A program made the position numbers and the translations under genes. Below are positions 8,748 to 17,357 of a stretch of 49,103 bases of DNA, one piece after another. The stretch lies in assembly GCF_030548205.1 (NCBI RefSeq), contig NZ_JAUORV010000024.1, positions 1-49,103 of the forward strand. The letters run 5' to 3'. The notes beneath the pieces were generated by a model. That model did no database searches. It was not told the origin of the DNA and saw nothing but the letters and a program-made list of their open reading frames with translations. Position 1 is the first letter of the stretch; each line of letters begins with the position of its first letter. The stretch is from Aliiglaciecola sp. 3_MG-2023 (GTDB lineage: Bacteria; Pseudomonadota; Gammaproteobacteria; Enterobacterales; Alteromonadaceae).

Positions 8748-8871
8748 TAATTGGTCGTTTAACAGTATTAACCTTGGTATCTTTATGGTTATATTATCTA
8801 CCCACACTTATCATTTCTAAGCGAAAGTGTGTTTTGGCTTGAATGATAAATACACAAAGGAATGGGACCAA

Positions 8872-10656
8872 ATGAAATATAAAGATTATGACGTTCTTAT
8901 TGTTGGAGGTGGCGGGGCTGGTTTGCGAGCAAGTATTGCCGCAGCTCAACAGGCACAGCAAACAGGCTGTGATCTTAGTATTGGTTTAGTATCCAAAGTG
9001 TATCCTATGCGTTCCCATACCGTTGCAGCGGAGGGAGGCGCTGCAGCAGTCACCCGTGACGATGATAGTTTTGCTGCACATATTGAAGACACAGTCGCAG
9101 GGGGAGATTGGTTAGCTGAGCAATCAGTTGTTGATTACTTTGTAAGGCATGCCCATCAAGAACTCGTGCAAATGGAACAGTGGGGCTGTCCTTGGAGCCG
9201 CAAAAACGATGGTTCTGTGCAAGTTCGTCGTTTTGGCGGCATGAAAATAGAGCGCACTTGGTTCGCCGCCGATAAAACCGGTTTCCACATGTTACATACA
9301 TTATTTCAAACGTCGTTGCGTTATGATGCGATTCAGCGTCTTGATGAGTTTTTTGTGCTCGACTTGTTAGTCAATAATGGACAAATCTCTGGCATTGTAG
9401 CGTTAGAGATAGCCACAGGTGAATTACACCTTATTCGTGCCAAATCCGTTATTTTAGCCACCGGTGGAGCCGGCAGACTATTTCGTTTCAATACTAACGG
9501 TGGCATTGTCACTGGCGATGGTATGGCACTAGCCTTCCGCCAAGGTGTGGCACTGCGCGATATGGAATTTGTACAATATCATCCCACCGGACTGCCAGGT
9601 TCAGGAATATTAATAACCGAAGCCTCCCGGGGGGAAGGTGGCTTAATGCTCAACAATCAGGGCTATCGGTACTTACAAGATTACGGTTTGGGACCCGAAA
9701 CACCCGTGGGTGAACCTAAAAATAAATATATGGAGCTGGGACCCAGAGACAAACTGTCACAGGCGTTTTGGCAAGAACAGCAGGCTGGACGGACTGGTCG
9801 TTTCGGTGACAGCGATGTGGTCTATTTAGATTTGCGACACTTAGGAAAAGCTTATTTACACGAACGTCTTCCGTTTATTTGTGAGCTGGCAAAATCCTAT
9901 GTCAATGTAGATCCCGTCAAAGAACCCATACCTGTGCGTCCGGCTGTGCATTACACCATGGGCGGAATCACCACTAACGCTCAGTGCGAAACATCGATAA
10001 AAGGACTGTTTGCCGCTGGGGAATGTGCTTCTGTTGGCCTCCACGGAGCAAACCGTTTAGGTTCCAATTCCCTCAGTGAACTATTGGTGTTTGGCCGTTT
10101 AGCAGGCGAACAAGCCGTTATATTCAGTCAACAGCAAGAACTCACGCCAAAAGCTGATCTAGAAGAGCATTTTCAAGCGCAACAACAACGTATAAACACA
10201 TTGCGCAATCAACAAGGTCGAGAAAATTGGGTCGCTATTAAACGGCAGTTAATTAAATCCATGGAGGAGGGTTGCGGAATCTATCGTGAACAAGCTGGAA
10301 TGCAAAGTACGTTGAATACCATACGTGAGCTTAAAATTCGCTATCAACAGATTAGCTTAAAGGATAAAAGCTTAGGATATAACACCGAGCTTTTACAATG
10401 TATTGAGGTGGGATTTGGTCTAGATGTGGCGGAAGCAACCTGCTTAGCGGCATTGCAGCGCCGGGAATCCAGAGGTGCCCACCAGCGCCTTGATGAAGGG
10501 TGTACAACCCGCGACGATGAACAATTTCTACAACATAGTTTGGTTTACCATCAAGCCAATGGTGATGCACATCTCAGTTGGCAGCCCGTTGATATATCCT
10601 TGTTACCGCCGGCGACCAGGGCATACGGCGATGCAGGCAAAGGAGTTTCATCATGA
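8872..10656 (+). CDS. frdA: Fumarate reductase flavoprotein subunit
   Basis: A 594-aa FAD subunit of a quinol:fumarate reductase/succinate dehydrogenase. The FAD-binding loop [10 protein letters not shown] is at 11-20; [10 protein letters not shown] contains His49, the usual covalent FAD attachment; HYTMGG and [20 protein letters not shown] lie in the second half. It catalyses fumarate to succinate at the cytoplasmic face. A GTG at 8827 would extend the frame by 15 residues, but ATG 8872 aligns with the family start. It overlaps frdB by the 4 bases ATGA. The four-subunit FrdABCD layout and the FNR-like box favour fumarate reductase over succinate dehydrogenase. Confidence 0.93.
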   Translation: MKYKDYDVLIVGGGGAGLRASIAAAQQAQQTGCDLSIGLVSKVYPMRSHTVAAEGGAAAVTRDDDSFAAHIEDTVAGGDWLAEQSVVDYFVRHAHQELVQMEQWGCPWSRKNDGSVQVRRFGGMKIERTWFAADKTGFHMLHTLFQTSLRYDAIQRLDEFFVLDLLVNNGQISGIVALEIATGELHLIRAKSVILATGGAGRLFRFNTNGGIVTGDGMALAFRQGVALRDMEFVQYHPTGLPGSGILITEASRGEGGLMLNNQGYRYLQDYGLGPETPVGEPKNKYMELGPRDKLSQAFWQEQQAGRTGRFGDSDVVYLDLRHLGKAYLHERLPFICELAKSYVNVDPVKEPIPVRPAVHYTMGGITTNAQCETSIKGLFAAGECASVGLHGANRLGSNSLSELLVFGRLAGEQAVIFSQQQELTPKADLEEHFQAQQQRINTLRNQQGRENWVAIKRQLIKSMEEGCGIYREQAGMQSTLNTIRELKIRYQQISLKDKSLGYNTELLQCIEVGFGLDVAEATCLAALQRRESRGAHQRLDEGCTTRDDEQFLQHSLVYHQANGDAHLSWQPVDISLLPPATRAYGDAGKGVSS

Positions 10657-11372
10657 AAACAATTCACATCACTCGCTATCTGCCTGAATCCTCAGAGATC
10701 CCCTTCGTTCAACAATTTGACATCCCTGCAGATGACAGCACATCGGTACTCGATGCACTCAATTATATTAAGGAAGAGTTAGATCCTTCATTAAGTTTTC
10801 GGTGGTCTTGTAGGATGGCTATCTGTGGATCATGTGGGCTTATGGTTAATGGAAAGCCAAAACTGGGCTGTAAGACCTTTTTACGTGACTACCAAGAGAA
10901 TATAACCCTCCAGCCTCTAGCTCATTTACCTGTAGAGCGGGATCTAATTGTGGATATGGATGTGTTTTTAACCCATCTTGAAGCAGTAAAGCCTTATCTT
11001 ATTAGTGACGATAGTCTATCTACTGAACCGAATAAACAGACGCCTACGCAAATGGCCAAATACCAACAATTTTCTGACTGTATCAATTGTGGATTGTGTT
11101 ATTCCGCCTGCCCACAATTTGGCCTAAACCCTGAATTTTTAGGTCCCGCAGCCATCACATTGGCACATCGTTATAACTTAGATAGCCGGGATCACGGAAA
11201 AGCCCAGCGAATGCCTTTATTAAATACTGAAGAAGGCGCATGGAGCTGCACGTTTGTGGGTTTTTGTTCTGAGGTCTGTCCGAAAAAAGTGGATCCTGCC
11301 GCGGCAGTCAATCAATCCAAAGTTGAATCAGCTAAAGATATGATTATCCAATTATTTAAGGGGAATTTATGA
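10653..11372 (+). CDS. frdB: Fumarate reductase iron-sulfur subunit
   Basis: A 239-aa subunit with an N-terminal 2Fe-2S ferredoxin domain ([10 protein letters not shown], then the later CKTF cysteine) and a C-terminal domain with two clusters: [12 protein letters not shown] (about 141-152) for the 4Fe-4S, and [12 protein letters not shown] (about 201-212) for the 3Fe-4S/4Fe-4S pair. It relays electrons from membrane quinol to FrdA. The length is close to E. coli FrdB. The ATG overlaps the frdA stop and is preceded by AAAGGAG; the end overlaps frdC by ATGA. Confidence 0.93.
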   Translation: MKTIHITRYLPESSEIPFVQQFDIPADDSTSVLDALNYIKEELDPSLSFRWSCRMAICGSCGLMVNGKPKLGCKTFLRDYQENITLQPLAHLPVERDLIVDMDVFLTHLEAVKPYLISDDSLSTEPNKQTPTQMAKYQQFSDCINCGLCYSACPQFGLNPEFLGPAAITLAHRYNLDSRDHGKAQRMPLLNTEEGAWSCTFVGFCSEVCPKKVDPAAAVNQSKVESAKDMIIQLFKGNL

Positions 11373-11752
11373 CTTACCGCACTACGCTTTCTCGAACCTG
11401 GTGGTTAAAACACAATGCGTTTAAAGCGTATATGTTACGCGAGGCGACTGTTTTACCCCTGACATTTTTTATTTTGTGTTTAGTCTCGGGAGTTTATTGT
11501 TTGTGGCAAGGTGAAAGTCAATGGAACCACTGGCAAACTGCAATGGGGCAACCTTGGGTATTAGCAGTAAACCTTTTAGCCTTCTTTGCTAGCTTATTTC
11601 ACGCATGGACTTTCTTTCAGTTATTTCCCAGAGTCATGCCAATACGTATGGGTCACATAAGCGTGCCAGCCAATGTGTTGATAGCGGGACAGTGGGCAGC
11701 CGTACTATCGGTAATGGTGTTATTTTCTTGGTTATTTTGGGGGAAGCTATGA
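11369..11752 (+). CDS. frdC: Fumarate reductase membrane anchor subunit C
   Basis: A 127-aa protein with three predicted transmembrane helices and the FrdC-type N-terminus ([19 protein letters not shown], 9-27). [19 protein letters not shown] (about 72-90) is the quinone-site region seen in E. coli FrdC. With FrdD it anchors FrdAB to the inner membrane and oxidises quinol. It overlaps frdB and frdD by 4 bp each, so the four genes form one tightly coupled unit. Confidence 0.9.
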   Translation: MTYRTTLSRTWWLKHNAFKAYMLREATVLPLTFFILCLVSGVYCLWQGESQWNHWQTAMGQPWVLAVNLLAFFASLFHAWTFFQLFPRVMPIRMGHISVPANVLIAGQWAAVLSVMVLFSWLFWGKL

Positions 11753-12141
11753 ATGATCGAACAACCGAAAACATGACTATCAAACCTAAAAAAAACCACC
11801 GCAGCAGTGAACCTGTTTGGTGGGCCTTGTTTAGCGCTGGAGGGGTTTGTTTTGCTGTATTTATCCCCACAGCAATACTGTTTTTTGGTTTTCTACAACC
11901 CCTAGGACTGATCGACTTTAGCTATTCGCAAGCTCATAATTGGTTTTTTGGTTTTTGGGGACTGATGTTTAGCGGTGCCTTTATTATTTTACCTGGGTTT
12001 CATGCTGCCCACCGTATTCGCCATGGGTTACACGATTTGAAAGTACAACGACATGGACTCATTAAAGTGATTTGTTATGGGCTCGCTGGATTGATTAGCC
12101 TGCTAACTTTAGGCATTTGGTTTACCGGTATAATTAGCTGA
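11749..12141 (+). CDS. frdD: Fumarate reductase membrane anchor subunit D
   Basis: A 130-aa protein with three transmembrane helices after a short cytoplasmic start (SSEPVWWALFSAGGV, about 20-34), matching FrdD. The conserved HAAHRIRHGLHDL (about 87-99) lies before the last helix. The same frame is open further upstream inside frdC, but ATG 11749 overlaps the frdC stop as ATGA, repeating the junction pattern of the operon, and fits the family start. Its stop is only 8 bp from the end of the convergent UbiA-family gene. Confidence 0.9.
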   Translation: MNDRTTENMTIKPKKNHRSSEPVWWALFSAGGVCFAVFIPTAILFFGFLQPLGLIDFSYSQAHNWFFGFWGLMFSGAFIILPGFHAAHRIRHGLHDLKVQRHGLIKVICYGLAGLISLLTLGIWFTGIIS

Positions 12142-12149
12142 TGCACCGC

Positions 12150-13151
12150 TTATGGATTCACAGCTGCGATAATATTTTCCAGTATTAACATCACCAAGAA
12201 CAACAAACTAAACCTGCGTGTATATTGAAATGCGTTAGGCGCAAACCACAAGGGCCAGACTTCTTTTCGAAAGCCGGCGGGCATCTCTGCTGGCCTCTCA
12301 TGATTAAAAACCTTAAGTGTTTGGATGAGAGTGGGTAAAGTTAAAAGTAAAACGACAATACTGAGACCAATATACCCTTCAAAATAAATATAGGTGGCTA
12401 ACAAATACTGAGATAACAACATCACTTGCACGGCTTTTCTAGCGTGACTAGCACCTAGCAATACTGGTAATGAATAGATCCCCTTGCTTTTATCCATATG
12501 GATTTTATCGATATGTTTGCCAAAAATAACAGCCGTAGGTGCCAAGGCATATAAAGTACCAATGAACATGGCAGCTAGGCTCCACTGCCCACTGCTAACA
12601 TAATAAGAACCACCTACCATTAGCGGCCCCCACACAACCAATACCGACAGTTCACCTAAGGCAAGTTTCTTCAATGGCCAGGTATAAAACAGCACAAAAA
12701 ATGCGCCTGCTAGCATTAACCACAATACATCAACACCTCTTATATAAATGATAAGGGCCCCGCATAGAAGGGCTAACGCACCAGTAGCTATGATGTAGTG
12801 CAGCAACTGCTTTTTAGTTAAAAGTCCACTTTCAAGCACATGAGTACCATATTGAGTGCGGAAGTAATTTCCTTTATCTACCCCTCTTGCAGAGTCAGTA
12901 TAGTCATTTAGCAAGTTATTGGTGGCATGGGCTAACACTAAACCTAAAATACATAACACAGCTAAACCCAAATCTACTGTAGCAGTACTCAATGCCAACA
13001 AAATGCCGATAATGGCCGAGGTAAAACTCATGATAGTGACAGAGAAACGACTCGCCACCAGCCATTTAGTTAATAGGTTTAACCCATCCCAACACGTTTT
13101 ATCAATCTGAGGCACGGTTTTGAGAGCTTGGATCCATATAGCTTGCGACAT
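12150..13151 (-). CDS. UbiA-family polyprenyltransferase (MenA-like)
   Basis: A 333-aa protein with eight or nine predicted membrane helices and both Asp-rich UbiA motifs: NNLLNDYTDSARGVD (first, NDxxD...D) and KHIDKIHMDKSKG (second). MenA-type enzymes prenylate 1,4-dihydroxy-2-naphthoate for menaquinone; other members make ubiquinone, heme O or other lipids. The frame also has ATG 13157, but there the AAAGAG abuts the start, so ATG 13151 is better spaced. It converges on frdABCD, whose enzyme normally uses a low-potential quinol, so a role in menaquinone-type quinone synthesis is attractive but unproven. No other quinone gene is nearby. Confidence 0.75.
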   Translation of the reverse strand: MSQAIWIQALKTVPQIDKTCWDGLNLLTKWLVASRFSVTIMSFTSAIIGILLALSTATVDLGLAVLCILGLVLAHATNNLLNDYTDSARGVDKGNYFRTQYGTHVLESGLLTKKQLLHYIIATGALALLCGALIIYIRGVDVLWLMLAGAFFVLFYTWPLKKLALGELSVLVVWGPLMVGGSYYVSSGQWSLAAMFIGTLYALAPTAVIFGKHIDKIHMDKSKGIYSLPVLLGASHARKAVQVMLLSQYLLATYIYFEGYIGLSIVVLLLTLPTLIQTLKVFNHERPAEMPAGFRKEVWPLWFAPNAFQYTRRFSLLFLVMLILENIIAAVNP

Positions 13152-13298
13152 TGTCATCTCTTTTTGTGTTGTGAGTTTGATAAAATTAAGCAGCGCAGAG
13201 AGGCAAATCGAAACTGCTCGTTACAAAAGTACAAAACGGAAAAAAGTACCCTTTGAGTATCTAAATTTTATAGCAGAAAAACAACCCCAGAATAGCTA

Positions 13299-14036
13299 TC
13301 AATTTAGTGTTCGCTGAAATAACCCAACCGCCTGCTGATACATTTGTAGTGCTAATGCACCGTCGTAACGATCACCTTCGTCTCGCATAAACGCGTGCAC
13401 ACCGTTGACTTCACTCCATTGATAATTAATCCCAGTGGCTAAGCATTGCTTGTATATGGTTAATCTGCCTTCTTTAGGTACATGGGGATCTTGCTTGCCC
13501 CAAATAAAGTGAATTTCGCCTTTAATGTCTGCCATTCTAGCCAGGCTTTGTTGTTCCGGCTCCGCAGCCAATGCATTGTTATGGATATCCGTAGCATACA
13601 AACAAAATGCGGCTTTTATGGCGGGGTTGAGTGCAGCGCGATACGCTAGATGCCCACCGATACATACACCCATAGCGCCTATTTCGTTGGAACAATAGGT
13701 GGCTGTCCTAATAAAATCAATCATAGCCTCTGTATCCGTATCGTGGTCAAGTAAAGATTTTTGGCTCTTATCTTGATTACCTTTATCTTTACCAAGATCG
13801 TCGTACTCTAAAACGGTTCCAAGGGGATTCAACTCATGAAAAATCTCAGGAACGATAACGACAAAACCGTGACACGCCATTATGGCTGCAGATCGGCTGA
13901 TGGGTGCCGTTTGCTGAAAAATCTCTGAATAGAAAATAATGGACGGATACACGCCCTCGTCACATGGACGATAAAGATAACACCGCATTGTGCCCGTTGC
14001 GGTGTGTAAATCGACGGTTTCTTTTTGTATTTGCAT
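13299..14036 (-). CDS. Dienelactone hydrolase family protein
   Basis: A 245-aa alpha/beta hydrolase. The nucleophile elbow is GVCIGGH, where Cys replaces Ser as in dienelactone hydrolases; the acid is likely Asp in WGKQDPHVP and the base His in VNGVHAFMRDEGDRYD. It hydrolyses an ester or lactone in the cytoplasm. The frame extends to TTG 14048, but ATG 14036 is a better start with AAGG upstream. It is divergent from benE, so a link to aromatic catabolism is possible, though no ring-cleavage genes are present. Many family members act on other substrates. Confidence 0.82.
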   Translation of the reverse strand: MQIQKETVDLHTATGTMRCYLYRPCDEGVYPSIIFYSEIFQQTAPISRSAAIMACHGFVVIVPEIFHELNPLGTVLEYDDLGKDKGNQDKSQKSLLDHDTDTEAMIDFIRTATYCSNEIGAMGVCIGGHLAYRAALNPAIKAAFCLYATDIHNNALAAEPEQQSLARMADIKGEIHFIWGKQDPHVPKEGRLTIYKQCLATGINYQWSEVNGVHAFMRDEGDRYDGALALQMYQQAVGLFQRTLN

Positions 14037-14228
14037 GATCAATGACAACCTTATTTTTTAACTCGGTTATGTTGAGTGTGTTTTCAGGGCGGCTTTTATG
14101 TGGCCCACTTACGCGACTTATTCGCTATGACGGACGATAATCAGAATAGTCTATCTAAATGACTGCAATCATAACGTTATTTTTTATAGAAGTACTAAAT
14201 TCGACTTCCATTATGATCAAAACTCACG

Positions 14229-14264
14229 TATAAAATGTATACATTTTTAAAATTGTATACATTT
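14229..14264 (+). promoter_or_regulatory. Promoter with two GntR-type operators before benE
   Basis: The core TGTATACA occurs twice, at 14236-14243 and 14254-14261, 18 bp apart, each flanked by A/T-rich arms. A -10-like TATAAA is at 14229-14234 with a weak -35 at 14206-14211, putting the start of transcription inside the first palindrome. Palindromes of this type are bound by FCD-type GntR proteins, and such a gene follows benE, so repression by that protein is a good inference. Confidence 0.6.
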
Positions 14265-15434
14265 ATGTTGAAAAAAATCATCAACGACAGTTCATTATCT
14301 GCCGTCATCGCTGGCTTTATTGCTGTATTAGTTGGGTTTGCCAGCGCCATGGCAATCGTCTTTCAAGCTGCCATTGCATCAGGGGCAAACAATCAACAAC
14401 TGGAATCCTGGGTGTGGGCTTTAGGGGTAGGCATGGGGTTCAGTACACTAGGACTATCTCTTTGGTACAAACGCCCATTGATTATTGCTTGGTCTACCCC
14501 TGGTGCCGCATTACTTGCAACTGCCGTTATGAATAATGATATAGCCACCGCTACCGGAACGTTTCTAACGGTGGGTGTCTTGATTACCTTAGTCGGCGTA
14601 ACCGGTATTTTCAGTAAACTGGTTAGACTCATTCCAATATCAATAGCATCCGCCATGCTAGCGGGTATTTTAGTGCAGTTTGGTCTTGGATTGTTTGGCG
14701 CTATCGAGCAACAACCGGCATTAATTATCACCATGTTAGTGGTCTACTTGCTGGCTAAACGATTTATTCCGAGGTATGCGATCCCTTTAGTGTTACTAAC
14801 CGGATTAACGTTTTGCATTTTCAATCAAACCATTCAAACCCAGAACCTTTCATTTGAATTTGCAACACCTGAATGGGTATCTCCTACTTTTTCATTGGCT
14901 TCAATAATCGGCGTTGGCTTACCATTATTTATTGTGACCATGACCTCTCAAAACTTACCTGGGGTGGCCATATTGAAGAGCAGCGGATATGAGCAACAAC
15001 CAATTTCGCCGCTCCTTACCACGACGGGAATCACCACGCTTCTATTTGCTCCTTTTGGTGGTTTCACTTTTAGTATCGCCGCCATCACCGCCGCTATTTG
15101 TACCAATGAGGAGTCTCACCCTTCTCCAGATAAACGTTACGTCGCAGGTATTTCTGCGGGTGCCTTCAACATATTAGCGGGAGTTTTTGGGACTGCGGTT
15201 GTGGGCTTATTTGCAGCTTTTCCACAGGCACTAATTGCCGGTTTGGCAGGGATAGCACTGCTAGCAGCCATAGCCGCTAGTCTAAAAACAGCCTTGGATT
15301 ATGATCGAGAAAGAGAAGCTGCCGTTCTTACCTTTTTAATGACTGCTTCAGGTATAAGCTTTTTCGGTATAGCTTCTGCGTTTTGGGGCATTTTGGTGGG
15401 AATGTTAGCTTTGCATCTAAGTAAAAGAGTGTAA
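14265..15434 (+). CDS. benE: BenE-family benzoate/H+ symporter
   Basis: A 389-aa inner-membrane transporter with 11-12 hydrophobic segments. BenE features include WSTPGAALLAT in the first half, TMTSQNLPGVAILK after the central region, and FAPFGGFTFSIAAITAAICTNEESHPS. It imports benzoate or a similar carboxylate with protons. The frame also contains ATG 14235, but that lies in the operator/promoter region; ATG 14265 lies just past the second palindrome. No clear SD is seen. It is followed 5 bp later by a GntR regulator, a self-contained transporter/regulator pair. The true substrate is uncertain because no ben catabolic genes accompany it. Confidence 0.85.
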   Translation: MLKKIINDSSLSAVIAGFIAVLVGFASAMAIVFQAAIASGANNQQLESWVWALGVGMGFSTLGLSLWYKRPLIIAWSTPGAALLATAVMNNDIATATGTFLTVGVLITLVGVTGIFSKLVRLIPISIASAMLAGILVQFGLGLFGAIEQQPALIITMLVVYLLAKRFIPRYAIPLVLLTGLTFCIFNQTIQTQNLSFEFATPEWVSPTFSLASIIGVGLPLFIVTMTSQNLPGVAILKSSGYEQQPISPLLTTTGITTLLFAPFGGFTFSIAAITAAICTNEESHPSPDKRYVAGISAGAFNILAGVFGTAVVGLFAAFPQALIAGLAGIALLAAIAASLKTALDYDREREAAVLTFLMTASGISFFGIASAFWGILVGMLALHLSKRV

Positions 15435-15439
15435 TTAAG

Positions 15440-16093
15440 ATGTCAAAACAACAAGCACAGATACTCTACAATCAAATTAAATTGGATATACAGGAAAACA
15501 AGTTGCCCATTGGACAGGCACTCAAACAAGAAATGCTTTCACAGCGCTATAATATCAGCCGTATTCCCATAAGAGATGTGCTACAACGATTAAAAAATGA
15601 AGGTTGGCTAACCACCTGTGGCAAGCGAGGGGTGATGATCCCGATGCTTAACGCCACCGAAGCAGAAGATTTATATTTAATGCGCAAATATCTCGAACCG
15701 CTGATTTTGGAATATGCTATCCCCAACATTAACCAACAAGTAATTGGTAAGGCGACGGACTATTTACACATAATTGACTCGCAAGAAGAACTGAGTATCG
15801 AAGAACACGGAGAGCTGAATTGGCAATTCCATTCCTGTCTTTATGAGCAAGCAAACCGACCTACTCTGTTTAGTACAATCGCTAGTTTGCATCAATTGTG
15901 TGGCAGGTATATTGGTTATCATAACCAACAGCTGAATTACTTGAAAACCAGTCAACAAGACCACTACAACATACTCAAAGCAATAGAGAACAAAAATACC
16001 GAGCATGCTAAAAACCTTTTAGAAACCCACATAAGCGATGCAGGAAAAACTCTAGTGAGGTTTTTGTTGGCGGAATCAAAAAATGAAAATTAA
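15440..16093 (+). CDS. GntR-family (FCD) transcriptional regulator of benE
   Basis: A 217-aa regulator with a GntR winged helix at 5-72 (ALKQEMLSQRYNISRIPIRD, 27-46) and an FCD ligand domain at 75-210. His/Asp metal-ligand-like residues occur in LNWQFHSCLYEQA (about 130-142) and ETHISDAG (about 194-201). It starts 5 bp after benE and is surely co-transcribed. It probably represses the operon through the two TGTATACA sites and is released by an organic acid; ligand unknown. Confidence 0.85.
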   Translation: MSKQQAQILYNQIKLDIQENKLPIGQALKQEMLSQRYNISRIPIRDVLQRLKNEGWLTTCGKRGVMIPMLNATEAEDLYLMRKYLEPLILEYAIPNINQQVIGKATDYLHIIDSQEELSIEEHGELNWQFHSCLYEQANRPTLFSTIASLHQLCGRYIGYHNQQLNYLKTSQQDHYNILKAIENKNTEHAKNLLETHISDAGKTLVRFLLAESKNEN

Positions 16094-16417
16094 ATACATA
16101 AGTTTGATTACCAATGAATATTGGTGATACAGGTGTCAATAGACTATTTCATAAACGAACGTAGCCTAGTTGCTTACCTTACAAAAGCAAGACAATAGCA
16201 AGATACGCACCGTCTGCATCACTTTCAGTTTTTGAATTTCACACACAATGCGCCGTTGACGGCTAATCAACGCCTTTAAATATTTGTCGGTGTTTTTTAC
16301 AAAAATTTCAAGGGTAATATTTTTTCATCATTAAAAACAAACACCTACCTAAATGGTTCGGTTCTTGCCTACTCGAATTAGATATTTGTAAATCAAAAAT
16401 AATAATAAGGAACTAAA
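16094..16417. other. Intergenic region: sigma-54 promoter and a short hairpin
   Basis: No gene was found in these 324 bp. ACCAAT-GAAT-ATTGGT at 16110-16125 is a perfect hairpin shortly after the GntR stop with no T-run. The right part carries the sigma-54 promoter described separately. The middle is AT-rich and could hold activator sites. Confidence 0.5.
16354..16369 (+). promoter_or_regulatory. Sigma-54 (-24/-12) promoter of the PEP-CTERM gene
   Basis: TGGTTCGGTTCTTGCC fits the RpoN consensus TGGCACG-N4-TTGCA: GG at 16355-16356 and GC at 16367-16368 are separated by exactly 10 bases, and CG and TTGC also match. Transcription would start about 16380, 38 bp before the ATG. PEP-CTERM genes are known to be under RpoN control with the PrsK/PrsR two-component system in several bacteria. 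Confidence 0.7.
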
Positions 16418-16966
16418 ATGCTTAAATATATTAAAAATGTCCTTTTTGCTGGATTAATACTATCTAGTACGGCTGCCAATGCAGTGTTAATTGATTTTAA
16501 TACAGTTATTCCTGATGAAGTAATACTCGTTAACTTCAATTCAACTGGTTTGGATTGGGTTTATGCAGGCCCAGTAGCACCAGAAGAATTCGGTCCAGGT
16601 AGCATCTATGCTCCTAGTTATCGGGCTAGTGAAGGATGGCGTTTTGCCACTCAGGTAGATTGGTCAATCCGTCCAGATTGGACAGACTTTGTTATAGGCA
16701 GTGCTGCTGTTACTCCCGTCGCTAGCTACAGCGATCATTCTACTTACCGGTTTGCATCTGAATACTGGAGTAACTTTAGTCATGTTGATCTCAATGATGC
16801 AGCAGCAGGCCGTATTACTAATGGATTAGATATTGGTTCACTCGATGGTGTTTGGGAAACCTTTTATGTTCGTGATACTGCGCAGGTTACTGTACCGGAG
16901 CCTTCAACAATTGCTCTGATGGCACTTAGTTTGTTTGGATTGATTATCACAAGACGTCGACGTTAA
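16418..16966 (+). CDS. PEP-CTERM sorting domain protein
   Basis: A 182-aa exported protein. The signal peptide is residues 1-22 (MLKYIKNVLFAGLILSSTAA then NA). It ends in a PEP-CTERM tail: VPEPSTIALMALSL, a short hydrophobic helix, then RRRR. Such proteins are processed by exosortase (EpsH/XrtA) and tied to exopolysaccharide or biofilm production. The central 130 residues are aromatic- and Asp/Ser-rich and match no domain I recognise. AAGGA precedes the ATG. It is monocistronic, with a sigma-54 promoter and a strong terminator. Exosortase genes are not in this window. Confidence 0.9.
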   Translation: MLKYIKNVLFAGLILSSTAANAVLIDFNTVIPDEVILVNFNSTGLDWVYAGPVAPEEFGPGSIYAPSYRASEGWRFATQVDWSIRPDWTDFVIGSAAVTPVASYSDHSTYRFASEYWSNFSHVDLNDAAAGRITNGLDIGSLDGVWETFYVRDTAQVTVPEPSTIALMALSLFGLIITRRRR

Positions 16967-16990
16967 ATAAATATCATCACGCTAATTGAT

Positions 16991-17014
16991 AGCCCGCATT
17001 TCGCGGGCTTTTTT
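16991..17014 (+). terminator. Intrinsic terminator of the PEP-CTERM gene
   Basis: AGCCCGC (16991-16997), loop ATTTC, GCGGGCT (17003-17009), followed by a run of T to 17014: a perfect 7-bp GC-rich stem plus U-tract. Confidence 0.92.
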
Positions 17015-17038
17015 GTGGTATATCATTACTTAATTAGC

Positions 17039-17225
17039 ATGGACAGCCACAGCAAAATTAGGGAATTAGCATGGACAGCCACACAATTAGCATGGACATC
17101 CACAGAAGAATTAGCATGGACAGGCACTAATAATCAATTGGCATGGACAGCCACAAATCAATTGGCATGGACAGCCACAGACCTGACCTTACGAAAAACA
17201 ACTACCTAAAATGATGCCTGTCCAT
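17039..17225 (+). repeat. Array of six ATGGACAGCCAC-type repeats closed by an inverted copy
   Basis: Direct copies start at 17039, 17071, 17092, 17116, 17143 and 17167. Four are exactly ATGGACAGCCAC; the third has ATCC and the fourth AGGC at the variable centre. Starts are 32, 21, 24, 27 and 24 bp apart, often preceded by AATTAGC or CAATTGGC. An inverted copy TGCCTGTCCAT lies at 17215-17225. The same motif borders the Y1 transposase downstream and recurs near 44.5 kb. Because the last four spacings are multiples of three, the array reads as a 64-codon frame rich in LAWTAT, which I do not regard as a gene. Confidence 0.85.
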
Positions 17226-17357
17226 TTAAGTCACATGTAAGTCATATTATTCAGTTTTACTAGGCTCACTTTAGCCGTCCTCATAACCATCAACGTCGGC
17301 TGTGAAATAAATTTGTTGTGTTATATTTATAGAAACCATTTCAAATAAAGAATCCCT
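17226..17357. other. Intergenic region before the secreted EEP protein
   Basis: Together with the terminator and repeat array this is part of a 391-bp stretch without a gene (16967-17357). TTGTTGTGTTATATTTATAG at 17313-17332 carries a plausible -10 for the next gene. Nothing else was recognised. Confidence 0.35.

Noticed and set aside
8827-8871. GTG start 45 bp upstream of frdA
   Set aside because: The extra 15 residues are not typical of the family; ATG 8872 directly precedes the conserved N-terminus.
13120-13317. 65-codon + strand frame between the UbiA-family and hydrolase genes
   Set aside because: It overlaps the starts and ends of both convincing genes, has no SD, and its product looks random.
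14235-14264. Upstream ATG start for benE
   Set aside because: It falls within the -10/operator region and would precede or coincide with the predicted transcription start.
17015-17209. 64-codon frame repeating LAWTAT on the + strand
   Set aside because: It is the translation of the 12-bp repeat array; it starts inside the terminator T-run, has no ribosome binding site, and one spacing (32 bp) breaks the three-base rule.
17039-17225. CRISPR-like appearance of the repeat array
   Set aside because: Repeats are only 12 bp, spacing varies from 21 to 32 bp, spacers are similar to each other, and there is no cas gene.
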